Positions 1-4,691 of a DNA stretch of 6,013 bases are shown here, piece by piece. Source of the DNA: Streptococcus sp. A12. GTDB lineage: Bacteria; Bacillota; Bacilli; Lactobacillales; Streptococcaceae. Position numbers and translations under genes: made by a program. The notes below the pieces were generated by a model, which saw only the letters and a list, made by a program, of their open reading frames with translations, was not told where the DNA came from and made no database searches. Numbering within the stretch: the stretch's first letter is position 1; each line of letters begins with the position of its first letter. The stretch covers positions 1 through 6,013 of the forward strand of contig NZ_CAJPOU010000071.1 in assembly GCF_905372335.1 (NCBI RefSeq). Direction: 5' to 3'.

Positions 1-206
1 CATCGCTTCTTATCGTTTGATTTGGACAAGCTAATCGAAACCATGACAAGACTTATGAAAAAGGCCGAAAGCAACCCTTTTGTCGTCCGATTCATAAAAG
101 GTTGATGGAATACAAAATGATTATAGGCAGTAAATCCTAATCCAATCAGAGTTACCATAGCCGAAAGTGAAAAAATTGTTAACCACAAATTTCTATTTTC
201 CATCAT
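1..206 (-). CDS. Small membrane protein, 5' portion only (runs off left edge)
   Basis: The gene reads right to left from a double ATG at 206/203 and stays open to the window edge, giving about 68 residues with no stop. A GGAG lies 3 nt from the first ATG and 6 nt from the second, so the second may be the true start. The product begins MMENRNLWLTIFSLS. It has two hydrophobic stretches, roughly residues 8-28 (WLTIFSLSAMVTLIGLGF) and 45-61 (LLSAFFISLVMVSISLS), separated by a short polar, basic loop (HQPFMNRTTKG). A lysine-rich tail (SKSNDKKR) follows, so the protein probably ends soon after the edge. There is no cleavable signal peptide motif. I do not recognise the family. The start is 34 nt downstream of the msrAB stop with no terminator between, so co-transcription with msrAB is likely. 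That is an inference and does not show a shared function. Confidence 0.65.
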   Translation of the reverse strand, partial: MMENRNLWLTIFSLSAMVTLIGLGFTAYNHFVFHQPFMNRTTKGLLSAFFISLVMVSISLSKSNDKKR

Positions 207-240
207 AAACTCCGTTTTTCGATCTAATAGAAAAGCCCTC

Positions 241-1176
241 TTATCTCAAAGCCTTTAACAAATATCCATAACCTTCTCGCTCCATTTCCTCTTTTGGAAT
301 AAAGCGCAGTGAGGCCGAGTTGATGCAATAGCGAAGGCCACCTTGGTCTTTGGGTCCATCGGTGAAGACATGGCCTAGATGGGCATTGCCTGAGCGGGAA
401 CGAACTTCGATCCGCTCCATCCCGTGGCTATGGTCCTGGTAATAGTGGATGACATCTTTGGCAATGGGACGGGAGAAACTTGGCCAGCCACAGCCAGAAG
501 CAAACTTATCCTTGGCAAAAAAGAGAGGTTCCCCAGTCGTAATATCCACATAGACACCCTCTTCAAAGGTCTGATCATAGACATTGTGGAACGGGCGTTC
601 CGTCGCGCTTTCTTGGGTAACTTGGTACTGCTCTGCTGTCAGTTTCGCCTTTAAGGTTTCTTGATCTGGCTTCTGATAGGCCGCCGGATCAATCAAGGGT
701 TGGGCTGCATCCGTCACATCGATATGGCAATAGCCCCCAGGATTCTTCTTGAGGTAGTCTTGGTGGTAGTCCTCAGCCAAGATATAGTGACGCAAGGGTT
801 CCAACTCAACCGCGATTTTGCTTCCAAGTTGTTCCTCTTCTTCCGCGAACAGGTGGGCAATCACCTCACGATCTGCCTCGTCTGTATAATAGACACCGGT
901 CCGATATTGGCGACCTCGATCATTTCCCTGTTTGTTAATGGACAAGGGATCAATCACCCGGAAAAAGTAGAGCAGAATCGCTCGTAGGGTAATCTTGTCT
1001 GGATCATAGACGACTTGTACGGTCTCTGCGTGATCCGTTTCCTTGATCAATTGATAATTGGTCGTTTCTACCTGGCCATTGGCATAGCCCACCGTCGTCT
1101 TTTCTACACCAGGGATCCGAGAAAAATACTCCTCTAAGCCCCAAAAACAGCCACCTGCTAGATAAATCTCTGCCAT
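241..1176 (-). CDS. msrAB: Bifunctional peptide methionine sulfoxide reductase MsrAB (cytosolic type)
   Basis: This two-domain enzyme of 311 aa repairs oxidised methionine. The MsrA part reduces Met-S-sulfoxide and the MsrB part Met-R-sulfoxide, both regenerated by thioredoxin. The N-terminal MsrA domain (about 1-155) carries the signature GGCFWG with catalytic Cys10; Cys150 (GYCHID) is a candidate resolving cysteine. The MsrB domain (about 173-300) shows SGCGWPSF (Cys229, recycling position), HLGHVFTDGP, and RYCINSASLRF with catalytic Cys284. The usual zinc CxxC pairs of MsrB are absent, replaced by VDITTGEPL and RSRSGNAHL, so this is the non-metal form. No signal peptide is present, so it should act in the cytosol, unlike surface streptococcal MsrAB. 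I chose ATG 1176 because GAGGA (1183-1187) sits 6 nt upstream and the protein then begins MAEIYLAGG as in relatives. An upstream in-frame ATG at 1221 adds 15 atypical residues and lies almost at the predicted transcription start. Confidence 0.96.
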   Translation of the reverse strand: MAEIYLAGGCFWGLEEYFSRIPGVEKTTVGYANGQVETTNYQLIKETDHAETVQVVYDPDKITLRAILLYFFRVIDPLSINKQGNDRGRQYRTGVYYTDEADREVIAHLFAEEEEQLGSKIAVELEPLRHYILAEDYHQDYLKKNPGGYCHIDVTDAAQPLIDPAAYQKPDQETLKAKLTAEQYQVTQESATERPFHNVYDQTFEEGVYVDITTGEPLFFAKDKFASGCGWPSFSRPIAKDVIHYYQDHSHGMERIEVRSRSGNAHLGHVFTDGPKDQGGLRYCINSASLRFIPKEEMEREGYGYLLKALR

Positions 1177-1232
1177 CTTTTTTCCTCGCTTCCTGCATTC
1201 CCTAAGAGGAACGCTTAACATCTATTAGCTCC

Positions 1233-1261
1233 ATCATAATCCAAGAGCCTCAGATTTTCAA
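1233..1261 (-). promoter_or_regulatory. Sigma-A promoter of msrAB
   Basis: Read on the minus strand, a -35 TTGAAA (1256-1261) is followed by exactly 17 nt and a -10 TATGAT (1233-1238). Transcription would start near 1226, giving a leader of about 50 nt before the msrAB ATG at 1176. The promoter lies just downstream of the terminator of the neighbouring unit, so msrAB appears to be transcribed independently of it. Confidence 0.75.
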
Positions 1262-1271
1262 GGATTCTGCA

Positions 1272-1306
1272 TCAAAAATCCCTTCTACTATACTAGTAAA
1301 AGGGAT
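1272..1306 (-). terminator. Rho-independent terminator of the 109-aa gene / small ORF unit
   Basis: The hairpin pairs ATCCCTT (1278-1284) with AAGGGAT (1300-1306) and TACTA (1286-1290) with TAGTA (1294-1298), leaving a TAC loop and one C/A mismatch. On the minus strand the stem is followed directly by a T run (complement of the A run at 1274-1278). It lies 14 nt past the stop of the 28-codon small ORF and just before the msrAB promoter. The stem is AT-rich apart from its GGG/CCC base, so efficiency may be moderate. The plus strand has no T run after the stem. Confidence 0.7.
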
Positions 1307-1320
1307 AAAGGCACTCCCAC

Positions 1321-1407
1321 TTATTTTTCAAATAAGAAAAAGAGCGAATAACCAAGATTTCGTAGAGACACTAAAAACTGATGGAAAAAATCATGCATGA
1401 GAGACAT
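1321..1407 (-). CDS. Small ORF, 28-aa aromatic-rich peptide with very strong RBS
   Basis: A 28-codon frame starts at ATG 1407 and ends with TAA at 1321-1323. It is preceded by AAGGAGGTG (complement of 1414-1422), a near-complete match to the 16S anti-Shine-Dalgarno with an ideal spacing of about 8 nt from GGAGG to the ATG. This is the best ribosome binding site in the window. The peptide begins MSLMHDFFHQFLVSLRNLG and ends in an FFLFEK-type tail. It has six Phe and a Tyr, few charges, and could form an amphipathic or membrane-associated helix. It has no secretion signal, no double-glycine leader and no lysine-rich start of the SHP pheromone type. It follows the 109-aa gene by 50 nt and precedes a terminator by 14 nt, so it is probably the last cistron of that transcript. 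I do not recognise the peptide. It might be a membrane microprotein, a toxin-like or signalling peptide, or a fortuitous frame. Confidence 0.5.
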   Translation of the reverse strand: MSLMHDFFHQFLVSLRNLGYSLFFLFEK

Positions 1408-1430
1408 GTCCCACACCTCCTTTGAATATC

Positions 1431-1439
1431 TGTGGATAA
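1431..1439 (-). promoter_or_regulatory. Perfect DnaA-box match (isolated)
   Basis: The minus strand reads TTATCCACA, the full 9-nt DnaA box consensus. It lies in the 50-nt gap between the 109-aa gene and the 28-codon ORF. No second good box, AT-rich unwinding element or dnaA/dnaN gene is nearby, so it is not an origin. It could be a lone chromosomal DnaA site or chance. Confidence 0.3.
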
Positions 1440-1457
1440 ACACAAAGCTAGCATCAA

Positions 1458-1787
1458 CTACAAAACCATCGTCGGTCCGTAGACCTGTAACTGAGACTTC
1501 ACAACCTCATAATGCCAGTGATCATAAGCTCGCCAAGCTTGAAAGGCTTCTTCGTTCAATGCTAGCCCACCCAGACCAATCAATAGACTGGCGGTCTGAT
1601 AAAACTTTTCCAACTCGATCAACAGGCGGTTGTCTACCTGCCTAGCCTTCAATAAAACTTTCAACATCTGATCTAGATTTTCTTTAAATCGAAAGGCATC
1701 AGGACTGGCTTTGCATTCCCTGGAAAAGGCTGTTTGGAGAGTTTCGATCTTCATCCTCGCCTCTTGAATCACATCCCTTTCTCCCAT
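1458..1787 (-). CDS. Hypothetical helical protein, about 109 aa
   Basis: I do not recognise this family. The product is small, soluble and probably almost entirely alpha-helical. It begins MGERDVIQEARMKIETLQ and has charged heptad-like stretches (ENLDQMLKVLLKARQVDNR). A more hydrophobic segment follows (FYQTASLLIGLGGLAL, about 62-77), then an aromatic-rich C-terminus (WRAYDHWHYEV). There is one cysteine, no metal motif and no signal peptide. I chose ATG 1787 because AAGGTG sits 6 nt upstream. ATG 1814 (118 aa, also with an AAGGTG but only 4 nt away) is a real alternative. Only a weak -10-like TATAGA (1831-1836) with no -35 is visible upstream. The pyrD terminator isolates it from pyrD. The 28-codon small ORF and a terminator follow it. 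Its size and helicity resemble bacteriocin-immunity-type proteins in general, but no diagnostic motif supports that. Confidence 0.75.
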   Translation of the reverse strand: MGERDVIQEARMKIETLQTAFSRECKASPDAFRFKENLDQMLKVLLKARQVDNRLLIELEKFYQTASLLIGLGGLALNEEAFQAWRAYDHWHYEVVKSQLQVYGPTMVL

Positions 1788-1891
1788 CGAAATCACCTTC
1801 CTTTTCACCTCCATTGTACACCTTTTTCTCTCTATAAAAATAGAAAATCTCTAAAACTAGGAACAGAATGTTCTCTCTGGATAAGAAACCA

Positions 1892-1927
1892 TAAAAAACT
1901 TCCCCAAGTTTCCACTCGAGGAAGTTC
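1892..1927 (-). terminator. Rho-independent terminator of pyrD
   Basis: On the minus strand AACTTCC pairs with GGAAGTT (1920-1926 and 1897-1903). The stem continues inward through a T-G wobble and CGAG/CTTG to a 6-nt loop TGGAAA, about 12 bp in total. It is followed by six T (complement of 1893-1898). It begins 12 nt past the pyrD stop codon. Confidence 0.85.
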
Positions 1928-1938
1928 TTTTCAAAAAA

Positions 1939-2874
1939 TTAGTCAATGTAGTGCAGTTTCCCACGGAAGTCTTCTAGACTTTGGTAGCCTTTTTCTTCCA
2001 TGATGGCTTTGAGCTCCGCAGTGATGCGTTCAAAAGCCCCCACTCCTTCTTTATGAAGCGTGGTTCCGATTTGTACCATACTCGCGCCACAAAGGATATG
2101 TTCAAAGGCATCGCGACCAGTCAAGACGCCCCCAGTCCCCACAATCTGAATTTCTGGATTCAGCCGTTGGTAAAAGGCATGGACATTGGCGAGAGCCGTT
2201 GGTTTGATGTATTCGCCACCAATCCCACCAAAGCCGTTCTTAGGACGGATCACCACGGATTCATCCTCGATGTAGAGACCATTTCCGATCGAATTAACGC
2301 AGTTGACAAACTTGAGCGGGTATTTGTTAAAGATCGCTGCAGCTTGGTCGAAATGAACGATATCAAAATAAGGTGGCAACTTGATCCCAAGAGGTTTGGT
2401 GAAATAGGCAAAGACCTCTGACAGGATTCGGTCCGTCGTCTCAAAATCATAGGCGATCTGAGGTTTTCCCGGAACATTAGGACAAGAAAGGTTCAATTCA
2501 GTCAAACCTTTAAAATCACTTTCTTGCACCTTTTTCAAGATGGTGTGGGTTTCCTCAGGAGACATACCGACAAGAGATAGGAAGAAAGTCCGGTCAGGAT
2601 CCGTTTCTTGCAACTCCAATAGGTAATTCAAATAATAGTCCAAGCCTTGGTTAGGTAGCCCCATCGAATTGATCGAGCCAAGTGGGACATCTTGGTAGCG
2701 TGGCTCTGGATTTCCAGCACGGAACTCCAAGGTCGCTGTTTTGGTCACAAAGGTCCCAGCAGCTGAGTTCTTCACTTCCTCTAATTCCTCAGTGGTCATA
2801 CAGGCCACACCTGCCGCATTCATCAGGCAGTTGCCAAATTCAAAACCAGCAATTTGCGTCTTTGTCGATACCAT
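1939..2874 (-). CDS. pyrD: Dihydroorotate dehydrogenase, class 1A (fumarate-type)
   Basis: This cytosolic FMN enzyme oxidises dihydroorotate to orotate, the fourth step of UMP synthesis. Class 1A enzymes are homodimers that use fumarate as electron acceptor and need no PyrK partner. The 311-aa length matches Lactococcus PyrDA. Visible signatures are VTKTAT (Lys45, FMN/substrate), NSMGLPN (69-75, orotate binding), NLSCPNVPGKPQ with the class 1 catalytic base Cys131, LGIKLPPYFD (Lys165), NCVNSIGNG, and the C-terminal FMN phosphate region GTGGVLTGRDAFEHILCGASMVQIG, which I quote only in part as a landmark. The start at 2874 is set by AAGGAG 6 nt upstream and the family N-terminus MVSTKTQIAG. The frame is open up to 2955, but that would pass through the promoter. 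It stands alone with its own promoter and terminator. The leader is only about 25 nt, so there is no room for a PyrR attenuator. Confidence 0.97.
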   Translation of the reverse strand: MVSTKTQIAGFEFGNCLMNAAGVACMTTEELEEVKNSAAGTFVTKTATLEFRAGNPEPRYQDVPLGSINSMGLPNQGLDYYLNYLLELQETDPDRTFFLSLVGMSPEETHTILKKVQESDFKGLTELNLSCPNVPGKPQIAYDFETTDRILSEVFAYFTKPLGIKLPPYFDIVHFDQAAAIFNKYPLKFVNCVNSIGNGLYIEDESVVIRPKNGFGGIGGEYIKPTALANVHAFYQRLNPEIQIVGTGGVLTGRDAFEHILCGASMVQIGTTLHKEGVGAFERITAELKAIMEEKGYQSLEDFRGKLHYID

Positions 2875-2884
2875 CTTCTTCTCC

Positions 2885-2913
2885 TTGAAATGAATTCTTA
2901 CAGCCATTATAGC
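2885..2913 (+). promoter_or_regulatory. Candidate plus-strand promoter facing gdhA, overlapping the pyrD promoter
   Basis: TTGAAA (2885-2890), 17 nt, then TATAGC (2908-2913) on the plus strand. Its -10 shares four positions with the pyrD -10 on the other strand. The predicted start near 2920 would give only about 10 nt of leader to the ATG at 2930, with most of the Shine-Dalgarno inside it. The TATAGC hexamer is weaker than consensus. Confidence 0.35.
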
Positions 2914-2914
2914 A
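2906..2914 (-). promoter_or_regulatory. Extended -10 promoter of pyrD
   Basis: The minus strand reads TGCTATAAT: a consensus -10 (2906-2911) with the TG extended motif (2913-2914). No good -35 lies 16-18 nt upstream, as expected for an extended -10 promoter. Transcription would start near 2899, about 25 nt before the pyrD ATG. Confidence 0.7.
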
Positions 2915-2929
2915 CGAAAAGGAGGATTC

Positions 2930-3085
2930 ATGACTAGAAAACCAAAAAAGAGCAAGAAACGTACGGAAATTGAAAAAAATCACCTTAAATGTTATCCATT
3001 TATTTTCTATATAGAGGAGAAAAATCAGACATTCATCCAATCTCCTATCGTCCTTTCGCATCCATTTTCCCCACTTCATAGGTAG
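2930..3085 (+). CDS. Possible small basic protein, 51 aa
   Basis: A 51-codon frame begins at ATG 2930 and ends at TAG 3083-3085. AAAAGGAGG (2917-2925) lies 4 nt upstream, a strong but slightly close Shine-Dalgarno. The first 20 residues are very basic (MTRKPKKSKKRTEIEKNHLK). The rest is mixed hydrophobic (CYPFIFYIEEKNQTFIQSPI) with a proline-rich tail. There is no signal peptide or zinc motif, and I recognise no family. It lies divergently from pyrD and upstream of gdhA, with the candidate promoter at 2885-2913 just before it. It could be a real nucleic-acid-binding-type microprotein, a decayed remnant, or a chance frame in an A-rich spacer. The ribosome binding site and basic N-terminus favour coding. 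Lack of a recognised homologue and the short predicted leader count against. Confidence 0.35.
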   Translation: MTRKPKKSKKRTEIEKNHLKCYPFIFYIEEKNQTFIQSPIVLSHPFSPLHR

Positions 3086-3092
3086 TTGTGAA

Positions 3093-3107
3093 AATTTTCA
3101 GAAAATT
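3093..3107 (+). promoter_or_regulatory. CodY operator upstream of gdhA
   Basis: AATTTTCAGAAAATT matches the CodY consensus AATTTTCWGAAAATT at all 15 positions. It ends 11 nt upstream of the gdhA -35. CodY, bound to branched-chain amino acids, represses nitrogen and amino-acid metabolism genes in streptococci and lactococci, and gdhA is a known target in relatives. Bound CodY here would contact or block RNA polymerase at the gdhA promoter. The weak A/T stem followed by a T tract (3112-3117) could also act as a poor terminator for any transcript coming from 2920. Confidence 0.88.
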
Positions 3108-3118
3108 CAACTTTTTTC

Positions 3119-3147
3119 TTTACAAGTCAAAAAAAGTCTGCTATAAT
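3119..3147 (+). promoter_or_regulatory. Sigma-A promoter of gdhA
   Basis: -35 TTTACA (3119-3124), 17-nt spacer, consensus -10 TATAAT (3142-3147). Transcription should start near 3154, giving a leader of about 95 nt to the gdhA start. The near-consensus elements fit a highly expressed gene held in check by CodY. Confidence 0.85.
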
Positions 3148-3164
3148 TATCGACGTAATAAAAC

Positions 3165-3251
3165 ATGACATTGCTTTCAGCAGTGCCTCCATATACCAGT
3201 AAGTTCGCTAACCTGCTGGAATTCGTTTCAATGAAAAAAGGAGAAACATGA
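3165..3251 (+). other. Structured gdhA leader containing an open frame that overlaps the gdhA start
   Basis: The transcribed leader can fold CATTGCT (3169-3175) on AGCAGTG (3179-3185) with a TTC loop, a 7-bp hairpin with one wobble. CAGCAG (3178-3183), part of that hairpin, is also fully complementary to CTGCTG (3213-3218), so two exclusive folds exist. CCAG (3196-3199) can pair with CTGG (3216-3219). GTTTC (3225-3229) can pair with GAAAC (3243-3247), placing the gdhA Shine-Dalgarno in a loop. A 28-codon frame from ATG 3165 runs through the whole leader and stops at TGA 3249-3251, overlapping the tandem gdhA ATGs. It has no Shine-Dalgarno, and its start lies only about 11 nt from the predicted transcript start. 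I match it to no known riboswitch. Confidence 0.35.
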
Positions 3252-4597
3252 TGACAACTGCAAAAGAATATATCCAAAGCACTTTCGAAACCGTAAAAGC
3301 TCGCAACGGCCATGAAGCGGAATTCCTTCAAGCTGTTGAAGAGTTTCTTAGCACTTTGGAACCTGTATTTGAAAAACATCCAGAATACATCAAAGAAAAC
3401 ATCTTGGCACGTATCACTGAGCCTGAGCGCGTGATTAGCTTCCGTGTTCCTTGGGTTGACCGTGATGGAAAAGTTCAAGTTAACCGTGGTTACCGTGTTC
3501 AATTTAACTCAGCTGTTGGACCTTACAAAGGCGGACTTCGTTTCCACCCAACAGTTAACCAAGGGATTTTGAAATTCCTCGGCTTCGAACAAATCTTCAA
3601 AAACGTCTTGACTGGCCTTCCTATCGGTGGTGGTAAAGGTGGATCTGACTTCGATCCTAAAGGAAAAACAGACGCTGAAGTGATGCGTTTCTGCCAAAGC
3701 TTCATGACTGAATTGCAAAAACACATCGGTCCTTCTCTTGATGTCCCAGCTGGTGATATCGGGGTTGGTGGACGTGAGATTGGTTACCTTTACGGACAAT
3801 ACAAACGTCTTCGCCAATTTGATGCCGGGGTCTTGACTGGTAAACCTCTTGGTTTCGGTGGTAGCTTGATCCGTCCAGAAGCAACTGGTTATGGTTTGGT
3901 TTACTATACGGAAGAAATGCTCAAAGCTAACGGCGACAGCTTTGCTGGTAAGAAAGTCGTAATCTCAGGTTCTGGTAACGTAGCTCAATACGCTCTTCAA
4001 AAAGCAACTGAACTTGGTGCAACTGTTATCTCTGTCTCTGACTCAAACGGTTACGTGATCGACGAAAACGGTATTGACTTTGACCTTCTTACAGACGTCA
4101 AAGAAAAACGTCGTGCTCGTTTGACCGAGTATGCTGCAGAAAAACCAACTGCTACTTACTACGAAGGATCTGTATGGACTTACGCTGGCAACTATGATAT
4201 CGCTCTTCCATGTGCAACTCAAAATGAGATCAACGGTGAAGCAGCGAAACGCTTGGTTGCTCAAGGGGTAAAAGTTGTTTCTGAAGGAGCCAACATGCCT
4301 AGCGACCTTGAAGCCATCAAAGTCTACAAAGAAAACGGCATCCTTTATGGACCTGCTAAAGCGGCCAATGCTGGTGGGGTTGCCGTTTCAGCGCTTGAAA
4401 TGAGCCAAAACAGCCTTCGCCTTTCATGGACTCGTGAAGAAGTTGATGGACGCCTCAAAGACATCATGACCAACATCTTCAACACAGCTAAAACAACTGC
4501 TGAAACATACGGTCTTGGTAAAGATTACCTTGCGGGTGCTAATATCGCAGCCTTTGAAAATGTCGCAAATGCGATGATTGCCCAAGGTCTTGTTTAA
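3251..4597 (+). CDS. gdhA: NADP-specific glutamate dehydrogenase
   Basis: This enzyme joins ammonia to 2-oxoglutarate using NADPH to make glutamate in the cytosol and usually works as a hexamer. The product of 448 aa has the length of streptococcal and E. coli-type GdhA. The substrate domain (to about 200) shows PYKGGLRFHP (91-100), LPIGGGKGG with catalytic Lys129, and PAGDIGVGGRE with Asp169. The nucleotide-binding domain carries the GSGNVA turn (240-245), and ANAGGVAVSALEMSQN lies in the C-terminal part. The tandem ATGs at 3248 and 3251 are both possible. I chose 3251 because GGAG (3240-3243) is then 7 nt away rather than 4, and the protein begins MTTAKEYIQ as in relatives. Codon use is strongly biased (GGT, GTT, CGT, GAA), as in highly expressed genes. 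It is a single-gene unit with its own promoter, CodY operator and terminator. Confidence 0.97.
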   Translation: MTTAKEYIQSTFETVKARNGHEAEFLQAVEEFLSTLEPVFEKHPEYIKENILARITEPERVISFRVPWVDRDGKVQVNRGYRVQFNSAVGPYKGGLRFHPTVNQGILKFLGFEQIFKNVLTGLPIGGGKGGSDFDPKGKTDAEVMRFCQSFMTELQKHIGPSLDVPAGDIGVGGREIGYLYGQYKRLRQFDAGVLTGKPLGFGGSLIRPEATGYGLVYYTEEMLKANGDSFAGKKVVISGSGNVAQYALQKATELGATVISVSDSNGYVIDENGIDFDLLTDVKEKRRARLTEYAAEKPTATYYEGSVWTYAGNYDIALPCATQNEINGEAAKRLVAQGVKVVSEGANMPSDLEAIKVYKENGILYGPAKAANAGGVAVSALEMSQNSLRLSWTREEVDGRLKDIMTNIFNTAKTTAETYGLGKDYLAGANIAAFENVANAMIAQGLV

Positions 4598-4612
4598 TTT
4601 GATTCTTTTGCC

Positions 4613-4650
4613 ACACCTCTGAAGCCTTTGGTTTCGGAGGTGTTTTTCTT
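4613..4650 (+). terminator. Rho-independent terminator of gdhA
   Basis: ACACCTC (4613-4619) pairs with GAGGTGT (4637-4643). The stem continues through a T-G wobble and GAAGCC/GGTTTC to a TTT loop, about 14 bp in total. A T run (4643-4647) and further T residues follow. It starts 15 nt after the gdhA stop. On the minus strand it lacks a good T run. Confidence 0.92.
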
Positions 4651-4652
4651 GA

Positions 4653-4690
4653 TAAAAAAAGAAGATTGGAAAAACCAAATCTTCTTTTAT
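4653..4690 (-). terminator. Terminator of dnaJ, probably bidirectional
   Basis: AAGAAGATTGG (4659-4669) pairs with CCAAATCTTCTT (4675-4686) with one bulged A and a 5-nt A loop. On the minus strand the stem runs into seven T (complement of 4654-4660), directly after the dnaJ stop. On the plus strand it is followed by TTATTTTAT, so it can also catch gdhA read-through. Confidence 0.88.
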
Positions 4691-4691
4691 T

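Noticed and set aside
1177..1221. Longer msrAB start at ATG 1221
   Set aside because: It would begin about 5 nt after the predicted transcription start, without an SD, and adds residues atypical for MsrAB; ATG 1176 has a good SD.
3107..3502. 131-codon antisense frame across the gdhA promoter and start
   Set aside because: It is the shadow of the strongly biased gdhA codons, has no RBS, and crosses the promoter and CodY site.
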